A stretch of DNA of 5,150 nucleotides from Bacteroidales bacterium (GCA_900769345.1 CAAGGJ010000055.1:1-5150), one strand, 5' to 3'. Shown: positions 1-5,150, counted from the first letter of the stretch. Notes: generated by a model from the sequence alone, not told the origin. Numbers and translations are program-made.

Positions 1-7
1 AGCGATA

Positions 8-120
8 GCGCAACCTGCGGGGAGCGGAAACCTCACTATCATTCGGCGTCGAAGATGTCGAACAATGTTGTGCCACTTCGAGGCACATTATTATTGGAGC
101 CACCTCTCCGCAGGCTGCGC
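8..120. repeat. Element bounded by a 17-bp imperfect inverted repeat
   Basis: Positions 8-24 (GCGCAACCTGCGGGGAG) and 104-120 (CTCTCCGCAGGCTGCGC) are reverse complements at 15 of 17 positions, enclosing 79 bp. Inside lies a small hairpin, GTGCC-ACTTCGA-GGCAC at 70-86. The arms begin only 7 bp from the window edge, so the element may extend further left. The mismatches are one A/C and one G/T pair, which gives no strand preference for an RNA. The layout, terminal inverted repeats around a short core with no coding capacity, would fit a miniature inverted-repeat or REP-like element. No target-site duplication can be shown. The inverted repeat is directly visible; its identity is inferred. Confidence 0.45.
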
Positions 121-152
121 CCTTGTGGGCTTGCCGGCGGTTAAGCATGGTC

Positions 153-169
153 AAGCACCTTCGGCGCCT
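153..169 (-). other. Short GC-rich hairpin, favoured on the minus strand
   Basis: On the minus strand this reads AGGCGCC-GAA-GGTGCTT, a 7-bp stem with two G-U wobbles and a three-base loop. On the plus strand the same positions would be A-C mismatches, so any RNA hairpin is more likely in a leftward transcript, such as read-through from pnuC. No T-run follows it in the leftward direction, so it is not a standard intrinsic terminator. It lies about 195 bp beyond the pnuC stop. Confidence 0.25.
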
Positions 170-181
170 GTTATACTTTCC

Positions 182-277
182 GTTCTGCGTCATCTGCGAG
201 AGAGGCGTCACGATCACTGCTGCGGTCGCTGGGCGTATTGCCATACGCCCGGAGGTCTCTCGCAGAAATCGCGGAAC
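182..277 (+). ncRNA. Candidate structured RNA or palindromic element, three-way junction
   Basis: The plus strand can fold into a compact 96-nt structure. An outer helix pairs 182-189 with 270-277 (8 bp, one G-U). A 3x3 internal loop follows, then a perfect 11-bp helix, TCTGCGAGAGA (193-203) with TCTCTCGCAGA (256-266). Inside are two hairpins: 211-215 with 224-228 (5 bp, one G-U) and 231-238 with 243-250 (perfect 8 bp, GGGCGTAT/ATACGCCC, loop TGCC). The two imperfect pairs are G-U wobbles on the plus strand but would be A-C on the minus strand, which favours a plus-strand RNA. Against this, I see no good promoter just upstream and no T-run terminator after it. It matches no RNA family I recognise. 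It may be only a DNA-level palindromic repeat. Confidence 0.35.
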
Positions 278-318
278 CCGCAGAAAATGATTAATCAAAT
301 CAATCTATGTGAGACCTC
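252..318. repeat. 8-bp inverted repeat GAGGTCTC / GAGACCTC
   Basis: GAGGTCTC at 252-259 is perfectly complementary to GAGACCTC at 311-318, with 51 bp between. The left copy overlaps the right arm (256-266) of the 11-bp helix of the neighbouring branched fold, so the two pairings exclude each other. This could be a chance overlap or an alternative structure. There is no gene start or T-run placed to make it an obvious attenuator. Confidence 0.3.
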
Positions 319-363
319 TATTCTCTGCGTTTTCGGCAGGAAGTTGTATCTTCGAGGGTGATG

Positions 364-1146
364 TCAGTTCTTCGACAGCTTGTTCCACATGTAGATGCCG
401 TAGAACGAGTTGATGAAGTAGACGCTGTATTTTGCCACGGTCATAAACGAGAATTCCGAGTCGCTCATCAGCCACATGGCAATGTAAGCCACGTTAATCA
501 TCAGCCACATATACCATTGCTCAACGTAAGCCTTCACCGACACATACATGGTTACAATCGACATTACCGTGGTGAACGAGTCGAGCCACATCTGCATAGG
601 CATGTCGTAGCTGGTTTTGAGCGTCTTGAACTCGATGTCGGGGAACACGTTGCGCAGCGTGTCGATGAACCACGGGCCGAAGTGGGTGAGAAACACGCCC
701 AGCGTGAGAGTGCCAATGGTTACAGCGGAAAAGGTGATGAAGCGTTGCCGCCACGTCATGTATCGGGTGTGGATGGTGGTTGAGCCGTCGTTGCGCACGC
801 GCTTGCTCCATTTGCGCCAGCCCACAAACTGCATGGGCAGGTTGTACACCAAGCGTTGCAGCATGTCGCCGTAGATATGTGTGCAGAAACATATATATAT
901 ATGTAGAAATGCTTCAACGGTGCCGAATATCCAGTTTGCCATTGCGCCCTTGGCTCCGAGCACCACGCAGAACACGCCCAGGATGGCAGCTACAGCCGAG
1001 ATGGCTACGTTGAGGGTGATTTCGCCTTTCATCACAAATCCTATAACGGTGAGGGCGAGAATCGAGCCGAGCAGCAGCCATTCAAAGCGGTTGAGTCCAA
1101 CGAGCGATTGCCGCAGCGTGTAGATGTATTTGTTTTGCTTTTCCAT
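364..1146 (-). CDS. pnuC: PnuC-family nicotinamide riboside / thiamine transporter
   Basis: The product is a 260-residue inner-membrane protein of the PnuC family, which moves nicotinamide riboside, or thiamine in the PnuT subgroup, by facilitated diffusion; phosphorylation inside the cell traps the substrate. Hydrophobic segments lie at about 23-39, 44-64, 70-88, 134-152, 186-207, 211-228 and 238-254, consistent with the family's seven helices. Family landmarks are YGDM (92-95) followed by the LPMQFVGW stretch (103-110), and EQWYMWLMIN (209-218), which contains a W-x2-W-x3-N pattern typical of the substrate site. The C-terminal stretch ending in YGIYMW (249-254) is also typical. Length is within the family's range, somewhat above the shortest members. 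The start at 1146 is the only ATG after the in-frame stop at 1207-1209. The leader is A-rich, as usual in Bacteroidetes. Bacteroidetes often encode thiamine-type members beside a TonB receptor and a thiamine kinase, but no such partner is visible, so the substrate stays open. Confidence 0.93.
   Translation of the reverse strand: MEKQNKYIYTLRQSLVGLNRFEWLLLGSILALTVIGFVMKGEITLNVAISAVAAILGVFCVVLGAKGAMANWIFGTVEAFLHIYICFCTHIYGDMLQRLVYNLPMQFVGWRKWSKRVRNDGSTTIHTRYMTWRQRFITFSAVTIGTLTLGVFLTHFGPWFIDTLRNVFPDIEFKTLKTSYDMPMQMWLDSFTTVMSIVTMYVSVKAYVEQWYMWLMINVAYIAMWLMSDSEFSFMTVAKYSVYFINSFYGIYMWNKLSKN
890..903. repeat. (AT)6 dinucleotide run inside pnuC
   Basis: The sequence CATATATATATATG is a perfect 14-bp palindrome with six AT units inside the pnuC coding region. 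On the coding strand it gives the residues His-Ile-Tyr-Ile-Cys around 82-86, in a membrane helix just before the YGDM motif. Loss or gain of one unit would shift the frame, but a run this short is only a weak slippage site. The frame is intact here. Confidence 0.5.
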
Positions 1147-1201
1147 TGTTGTGATTGTCTTGTTGTTGGTTAAATCCGAAAAAATGTTAACTATGCGGCG
1201 G

Positions 1202-1233
1202 CAAAATTACTATAAATACTCCATTGTGCCAAA
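1202..1233 (-). promoter_or_regulatory. Bacteroidetes-type promoter of pnuC
   Basis: Read on the minus strand, TTTG (1233-1230), a 20-bp spacer and TAATTTTG (1209-1202) match the Bacteroidetes primary sigma factor pattern (-33 TTTG, -7 TAnnTTTG). A transcript would start near 1195 and leave a leader of about 50 nt before the ATG at 1146. That is too short for a TPP riboswitch, which might otherwise be expected for a thiamine-type PnuC. The leader is A- and C-rich (the ATG follows AATCACAACA) with no Shine-Dalgarno sequence, normal for the phylum. The -7 octamer is identical to that of the divergent susC promoter. Confidence 0.7.
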
Positions 1234-1546
1234 CATTCGGCTGAATTGGTTGCGTTCCCGACCGCCATGTCGCCTGAAATACGGGAATTAGCCATAGCTG
1301 CAGACCCGGCTGCTATGTGTAATTCGCGTCTTTCGCCAAATGGTGGGTGTGTTGGTGACTCGGGGTTACGCTGGCGCTCACCCCGGGCTAAGTGCCTCGC
1401 CTCATTCGGTTCGGCGTCACATGCTTTGCATGACATCGCATCTTGTTTCGCATTTTGGCGAGAGGGGTTGGTGTGTGGTTGTAACGCTTTAGAAATAGGT
1501 TAAATAAAACACCAAATGTTAAAATTTAAGTTTTACGCTGAATTAA
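1234..1546. other. Intergenic spacer between divergent promoters, hairpin-rich, no gene
   Basis: This 313-bp spacer separates the pnuC and susC-like promoters. From about 1234 to 1480 it is clearly more GC-rich than the AT-rich promoter DNA on both sides, which suggests an inserted or repeat-derived block. Hairpins include TTCCCG/CGGGAA (1255-1260/1282-1287), CATAGC/GCTATG (1293-1298/1312-1317, extended by two more pairs past a T-T mismatch) and the branched element at 1331-1463. Reading frames of 81-85 codons cross it on both strands, but their translations are low in coherent hydrophobic pattern, rich in Cys, Ser and Arg, and lack promoters. I do not call them genes. Confidence 0.55.
1331..1463 (+). 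repeat. Branched palindromic element, REP- or MITE-like
   Basis: TTTCGCCAAATG (1331-1342) pairs with CATTTTGGCGAGA (1451-1463) in 12 pairs with one bulged base and one G-U. The enclosed 108 bp contain two further hairpins. The first is CTCGGGGT (1359-1366) with ACCCCGGG (1380-1387), 8 pairs including one wobble. The second is CATGC-TTT-GCATG (1420-1432), which can alternatively pair GTCA (1416-1419) with TGAC (1431-1434). The result is a three-way junction, as in the left intergenic region. The wobbles fall on the plus strand. Because it lies upstream of both promoters, it would not be part of either mRNA, which favours a DNA-level repeat or an independent transcript. The pairing is visible; the class of element is inferred. 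Confidence 0.4.
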
Positions 1547-1577
1547 TTTGTAGTTTTGTAAATATTTCTTAATTTTG
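1547..1577 (+). promoter_or_regulatory. Bacteroidetes-type promoter of the susC-like gene
   Basis: TTTG at 1547-1550, a 19-bp spacer and TAATTTTG at 1570-1577 match the Bacteroidetes -33/-7 pattern exactly. Transcription would start near 1584 and give a leader of about 185 nt before the ATG at 1769. A second perfect TAnnTTTG octamer, TAGTTTTG at 1551-1558, overlaps the spacer but lacks a TTTG at the right distance upstream (TTTT at 1531-1534 is only 16 bp away), so it is the weaker choice. No promoter match is visible closer to the gene. Confidence 0.65.
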
Positions 1578-1600
1578 CATCGATAACCGAAATCTTTTTT

Positions 1601-1714
1601 ATGCCAAACGAGCTTAATGGCGATGAATCGGATGTTGCAAGCATTGTTGTTTGTCGCGTGGGCGCCGAGGGAATAAAAGATGATATCAGTGCCAAAAAAA
1701 CTAAACGAAACTAA
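1601..1714 (+). CDS. Doubtful 37-residue leader reading frame
   Basis: An ATG about 17 nt after the predicted transcription start opens a 37-codon frame ending at TAA 1712-1714, 54 bp before the susC-like start. The peptide begins MPNELNGDES, has a short hydrophobic middle (VASIVVCRVG) and ends in a basic tail (AKKTKRN). It has no signal peptide and no domain I recognise. Its start follows a T-run with no A-rich or Shine-Dalgarno-like element. It could be a regulatory upstream frame or a chance opening in the leader; chance is somewhat more likely. Confidence 0.18.
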   Translation: MPNELNGDESDVASIVVCRVGAEGIKDDISAKKTKRN

Positions 1715-1738
1715 ACTAAACGAGACAATTTGAGACAA
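1701..1738 (+). repeat. Short direct repeats in the leader
   Basis: The stretch contains CTAAACGAAA (1701-1710), CTAAA (1711-1715) and CTAAACGAGA (1716-1725), followed by GAGACAA twice with a 10-bp period (1722-1728 and 1732-1738). The repeats are short and AC-rich, ending 30 bp before the gene start. They could be a protein-binding or ribosome standby region, or simple sequence of no function. Confidence 0.35.
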
Positions 1739-1768
1739 CTAACTATTTTATAACTTAAGTAAAATTCT

Positions 1769-4700
1769 ATGGTTAAACATTTCAAACTATTTTCTGCGTT
1801 ACTGGCGTTGGCAATGTCTACTCCAGTGATGGCTTATGCAGCCGACTCAGCAGCGCCTGCTCCACAGAGCGCTGACCAGTCGAATGGTGTTTTATCAGGA
1901 GTTGTAAGAGATGCTGAAGATGTAATCATCGGCGCATCTGTAATAGTAAAAGGCACAACCAAGGGCGCATCTACCGACCTTGACGGTGCATTTACAATCT
2001 CCGGCGTGGCACCAGGTTCCACAATTCAAGTTTCTTACGTTGGCTATAAAACACAAGAAATTGTGTGGAATGGCGGCAAACTTGACATTCTTCTTCAAGC
2101 CGGCGACAACGTGCTCGACGAAGTGGTTGTAACCGCACTTGGTGTTAAGCGTGCAACCAAGGCTCTTGGTTATGCAGTAACCGAGCTCAAGGGCGACGAC
2201 CTTAACTCAAACCTCATCAACCCTGTGCAAGCCCTTCAAGGTAAGGTTGCCGGTGTTGATATCAGCAGTTCCGACGGTGGTATGTTCGGTGCTTCGAAGA
2301 TTCTTATTCGTGGTGCTTCTACCCTCGGCAAAAACAACCAACCTATCTATGTAGTTGACGGTATCATCCTCGACAACGGTGTTGTTGCTAACGACGCCGA
2401 CTGGGCAAGCGGTAATGCCAACTACGGTAACGAACTTAAGAACCTTAACCCTGACGACTTCGAAACCGTATCAGTACTTAAGGGTGCTGCTGCAACTGCT
2501 CTTTACGGTTCGCGCGGTTTGAACGGTGCTGTGGTTATCACCACCAAGAGCGGTAAAGGCTCGAAGGGCTTGGGTATCAATGTTACTCAAACATTCGGTT
2601 TCGACCGTGTAACCGGCCAACCACAACTCCAAAACGAGTTTACACAAGGTTTCATGCCAGGTTATAAGCATGGTCCTAACGCTTTCGACAGCAACAACAT
2701 TTTCTGGACAAACTCTGATGGCATTCCTTCGTTCAAGGTGTTGGAAAACTACGGTTCAGATGCTTACTACTGCTTCGGTCCGTCGTTCAAATACCTGCAA
2801 GACAACTATGGCAAGTTGGAATGGTGGGATGGCTCAATCATCACTCCTAAAGCTTACAAGAACAACTTCAAGGATGCTTACGATACCGGTTTCAGCTCGA
2901 ACACCAACGTGGCTGTAAGCGGTGGCAACGACAAGACCACATTCTACACTTCGTTGTCGTATAAGTATGCCGAAGGTACATTGCCTAACAACAGCTTCGA
3001 CCGTTTCTCATTGTTGGCTAAGGCTTCTCACAAGATTTCTGACGCTGTTGAACTTGAAGCAAGCGTGAACTTTGCTAAGTCAATGCCTCGCAATGCTCAA
3101 ATGAACATCGGTGAAAACTTCTGTAACATGAACTGGGACCGTACTTACGATAGCAAGTATTTCCGCGACAAGTATAAAGGCGACCACGGCGGTCTTGCAA
3201 GCGCAACTTACGGCGACAAGTATGCTTACATTCCTGGCATCGGCACATGGTGGAGCATTTGGGAGAACGACTACTATCAAAAGGAAACTATCGTTCGTCC
3301 TGACTTGAAGGTTACTGCTCAAATCCTTCCATGGTTGAAGTGGGTGACTGAAGGTAGCTACAACTACTACTATGTACGCAAAGAACAAAAGAATCCGGGT
3401 TCGGGTTACCAAAACAAGGGTGGTTACTACTCACTTGGTTTCTCGCAAAAGGAACAAATCAATGCTAACACCAACTTCATGTTCGACAAGCAATTGAACG
3501 AAGATTGGCACATCAACGGCTTCTTGCGCTACGAATTGTATCACGACTACAGCATGGGCTTGAACTCGTGGACAAAGGGCGACTTCATCGTGCCTAACCA
3601 ATTCTTCTTGGGCAACGGTAGCGAAGGCATCGGCACATCGCAAAGCATCGGTGGCACCAAGACCATCCAAGCTGTTGCAGCTCAATTCGGCTTCAGCTGG
3701 CGCGACCAAGTTTATGTTGACGTAACAGGCCGTAACGACTGGTCGTCGGCTCTCGTTTATGCCGATGGTCATGGTACTTACTCTTACTTCTACCCATCAA
3801 TCAACGGTTCTTGGTTGATTCACGAAACATTCCGCGGCAAATTGCCAACTTGGATTTCGTTCGCTAAGATTCGTGCATCGTGGGCACAAGTAGGTAACGA
3901 CTGCTCGGCTTACTACATCAACTCGGCTTACTCGTTGAGCTCTTACAGCAACAACAGCTCAAGCTACTATTCACTCTCATTGCCAGGCACTTCTTACTCG
4001 CAAAACCTCAAGCCTGAACGCAAGACTTCGTGGGAAATTGGTATTGACTGGCGTTTCCTCGGCAACCGCATCGGTTTAGACGCTACATATTATAAGGAAA
4101 ACACTAAGGACCAAATCATGTCGGTTTCTATTCCTGGCGTATCGGGTTACAGCAGCGCACTTATCAACGCTGGTAACATCCAGAACCAAGGTGTGGAAAT
4201 TGCTTTGAACACCACTCCAATCGAAACCAAGGACCTCACTTGGGATTTGAACTTCACTTACACCAAGAACAAATCGAAGATTGTTGAACTTTCTGACCTC
4301 GTTGCAAACTACATCCTCTTGAATGGTGACCCTGGTTACGGTAACTATCGTATCGGTTCGGTTGCTAAGGTAGGTGGCGAATATGGTTTGCTCCTCTCTG
4401 ACTCGAATCCAAAGAAAGACTGGGTATACGACGAAGACGGCAACAAGATTGGTGGTACTGGCAAGAACATGCTTTACTGGAACGAAGGCCAACGTGCAGC
4501 TTACCTCGGCCGTAATGGTTCAGTAGAAGAAATTGGCACTATGCTTCCTAAGTTCTTAGGCTCGGTTAACACTTCAATCAAGTATAAGAGATTCACTCTT
4601 AGCGCAAGCTTCGACATGCGCTTCGGTGGTAAGGTTGCTTCTTACAACTCTCGTTATGGTAACGCTTACGGTTACACTAAATTGTCAGCCAAGAATCGTA

Positions 4701-5150
4701 ACAAGGCTAACGGCGGTTTCGAATGGACTTCATTCAAGGCTCCTGGTGTGACCTTCGAAGATGGTTATATTCCTGATGGTATTGTTGCTAAGGGTACTCA
4801 AATCGCTCAAGCTGACGGTTCGTACTACACAGTTGGCGCAAGCGACCTCACTCCTAACGGTGAATTGTATGCCGACCTCTATGCTAAGGGCGTGATTGAA
4901 CCACAACACGGTGGTACATGGATTTTCAAGATTAACAACTGGGGTGCCGGTGTAGTTAACGACACTTGGTTCAAGACATTGAACTATATCGCCTTCCGCG
5001 ACCTGTCGCTCTCTTACTCGTTCAGCAACAACATTGCAAGCAAGATTCATGCTAAGTCGTTGAACTTGACAGCTGCAGCTCACAACCTTGGCTATCTGCT
5101 TAACACAATGCCTAACAAGGAAAATCCTGAGGCTGTTGCAGGTACTGAAA
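1769..5150 (+). CDS. SusC/RagA-family TonB-linked outer-membrane transporter (3' end cut off)
   Basis: This is the barrel component of a SusCD-type importer, which takes up oligosaccharides or peptides across the outer membrane using TonB energy with a SusD-like lipoprotein lid. The frame is open for 1127 codons to the edge without interruption. In order it has a signal peptide (about 1-24, MVKHFKLFSALLALAMST with cleavage near AYA-AD), a carboxypeptidase-regulatory-like domain (about 42-112), a TonB box (DEVVVTALG, 117-125), a plug (about 128-262) with IYVVDGI (193-199) and the SusC signature (LKGAAATALYGSRG to TTKSG, ending at 262), then the barrel. LKPE (747-750) and NQGVEIALN near 806-814 are family landmarks. 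No STN domain precedes the regulatory-like domain, so direct anti-sigma signalling is unlikely. The start is fixed by a stop at 1760-1762, just ahead of the ATG. By family comparison perhaps 25-50 residues are missing. The partner susD-like gene should follow. The substrate cannot be read from the sequence. Confidence 0.95.
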   Translation, partial: MVKHFKLFSALLALAMSTPVMAYAADSAAPAPQSADQSNGVLSGVVRDAEDVIIGASVIVKGTTKGASTDLDGAFTISGVAPGSTIQVSYVGYKTQEIVWNGGKLDILLQAGDNVLDEVVVTALGVKRATKALGYAVTELKGDDLNSNLINPVQALQGKVAGVDISSSDGGMFGASKILIRGASTLGKNNQPIYVVDGIILDNGVVANDADWASGNANYGNELKNLNPDDFETVSVLKGAAATALYGSRGLNGAVVITTKSGKGSKGLGINVTQTFGFDRVTGQPQLQNEFTQGFMPGYKHGPNAFDSNNIFWTNSDGIPSFKVLENYGSDAYYCFGPSFKYLQDNYGKLEWWDGSIITPKAYKNNFKDAYDTGFSSNTNVAVSGGNDKTTFYTSLSYKYAEGTLPNNSFDRFSLLAKASHKISDAVELEASVNFAKSMPRNAQMNIGENFCNMNWDRTYDSKYFRDKYKGDHGGLASATYGDKYAYIPGIGTWWSIWENDYYQKETIVRPDLKVTAQILPWLKWVTEGSYNYYYVRKEQKNPGSGYQNKGGYYSLGFSQKEQINANTNFMFDKQLNEDWHINGFLRYELYHDYSMGLNSWTKGDFIVPNQFFLGNGSEGIGTSQSIGGTKTIQAVAAQFGFSWRDQVYVDVTGRNDWSSALVYADGHGTYSYFYPSINGSWLIHETFRGKLPTWISFAKIRASWAQVGNDCSAYYINSAYSLSSYSNNSSSYYSLSLPGTSYSQNLKPERKTSWEIGIDWRFLGNRIGLDATYYKENTKDQIMSVSIPGVSGYSSALINAGNIQNQGVEIALNTTPIETKDLTWDLNFTYTKNKSKIVELSDLVANYILLNGDPGYGNYRIGSVAKVGGEYGLLLSDSNPKKDWVYDEDGNKIGGTGKNMLYWNEGQRAAYLGRNGSVEEIGTMLPKFLGSVNTSIKYKRFTLSASFDMRFGGKVASYNSRYGNAYGYTKLSAKNRNKANGGFEWTSFKAPGVTFEDGYIPDGIVAKGTQIAQADGSYYTVGASDLTPNGELYADLYAKGVIEPQHGGTWIFKINNWGAGVVNDTWFKTLNYIAFRDLSLSYSFSNNIASKIHAKSLNLTAAAHNLGYLLNTMPNKENPEAVAGTE

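Larger units (their letters stand above)
1..363. other. Intergenic region without a convincing gene, rich in inverted repeats
   Basis: This stretch lies downstream of the leftward pnuC gene and runs to the window edge. Reading frames here are short and give Arg-, Cys-, His- and Pro-rich translations that do not resemble a folded protein. It holds several inverted repeats, listed separately: 8-24/104-120, 70-74/82-86 (GTGCC/GGCAC), 153-159/163-169, and the nested set 182-203/256-277. The hexamer TCTGCG occurs at 184-189, 193-198 and 324-329, and its complement CGCAGA at 261-266 and 279-284, so several pairings are possible. I see no strong intrinsic terminator with a T-run for pnuC. I read this as non-coding DNA carrying repeat-like or RNA-like structure; that it is an interspersed repeat is inference. 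Confidence 0.6.
1584..1768 (+). promoter_or_regulatory. Long 5' leader of the susC-like gene
   Basis: If transcription starts near 1584, the mRNA carries about 185 untranslated bases. The leader contains a possible small reading frame (1601-1714) and, nearer the gene, an A- and C-rich, probably unstructured stretch with short direct repeats (1701-1738). The last bases before the ATG are A/T-rich with no Shine-Dalgarno motif, as usual in Bacteroidetes. I recognise no riboswitch. The start site is inferred from the promoter match only. Confidence 0.35.

Noticed and set aside
1..144. Frame open from the left edge to TAA at 142-144 as the end of an upstream gene
   Set aside because: The 47 codons give an Arg/Pro/Leu/Gly-rich tail unlike a normal C-terminus and overlap the 8-120 inverted repeat. 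It is more likely a chance opening in repeat DNA.
171..181. TATACT as a promoter for the 182-277 fold
   Set aside because: It does not fit the Bacteroidetes TAnnTTTG pattern, and there is no suitable upstream element at the right distance.
286..299. TGATTAATCA palindrome (288-297) as the pnuC terminator
   Set aside because: A 10-bp palindrome leaves at most a 3-bp stem with a TTAA loop, and only four Ts follow in the leftward direction, so it is too weak to call.
65..361. 98-codon plus-strand frame as a gene
   Set aside because: The translation is rich in Cys, His and Arg with no domain pattern. The frame runs through the palindromic stretch and ends at the pnuC stop region, and no promoter or start context supports it.
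521..892. 123-codon minus-strand frame
   Set aside because: It overlaps pnuC on the same strand in another frame. Its His- and Arg-rich product is a shadow of the well-supported PnuC reading.
1147..1195. TPP or other riboswitch in the pnuC leader
   Set aside because: The leader is about 50 nt, AC-rich and unstructured, with none of the conserved riboswitch cores I know.
1191..1503. Overlapping 81- and 85-codon frames on opposite strands in the spacer
   Set aside because: They lie across hairpin-rich DNA and the pnuC promoter and have no recognisable domain or start context. Both are best explained as GC-rich non-coding sequence.
1526..1738. 70-codon minus-strand frame in the susC leader
   Set aside because: It runs against the predicted promoter and leader. 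The Phe/Ser/Lys-rich product reflects AT-rich DNA and no leftward promoter was seen.
1769..5150. Frameshift or premature stop in the susC-like gene
   Set aside because: The codon phase was checked at several points along the gene (near 1981, 2101, 3001, 4201 and 5101) and stayed consistent. The only truncation is the window edge.

Overview
The window looks like chromosomal DNA from a Bacteroidales bacterium, plausibly a gut lineage such as Muribaculaceae or a Prevotella relative (an inference, not shown). The evidence is a SusC/RagA-type outer-membrane TonB-dependent transporter, a Bacteroidetes-style PnuC, two promoters of the Bacteroidetes type (TTTG, about 19-20 bp, TAnnTTTG), and A/T-rich leaders without Shine-Dalgarno sequences.

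Layout. Positions 1-363 hold no convincing gene, but they are rich in inverted repeats. These include a 17-bp imperfect pair (8-24/104-120), a short hairpin (153-169) and a compact three-way-junction fold (182-277). Positions 364-1146 (minus) encode a complete 260-residue PnuC-family vitamin-precursor transporter. Its promoter reads leftwards from 1233-1202. Positions 1234-1546 are another non-coding stretch with several hairpins, including a second branched palindrome at 1331-1463. A rightward promoter at 1547-1577 starts a leader of about 185 nt that contains a doubtful 37-codon reading frame and short direct repeats. From 1769 to the right edge runs a SusC-like transporter gene, open for 1127 codons and cut off by the window just before its last strands.

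Function. The two protein genes are divergent and each has its own promoter with the same -7 octamer TAATTTTG, so they are probably separate transcription units. The SusC-like protein should import an oligomeric nutrient, probably glycan or peptide, across the outer membrane with a SusD-like lipoprotein expected just beyond the right edge. PnuC works at the inner membrane on nicotinamide riboside or thiamine. Nothing in the window links them in one pathway.

The coding content is ordinary. The parts worth a second look are the two intergenic branched-palindrome regions, which resemble mobile or REP-like repeats or structured RNAs, and the long susC leader. No CRISPR array, tRNA, rRNA, transposase gene or defence gene was seen.
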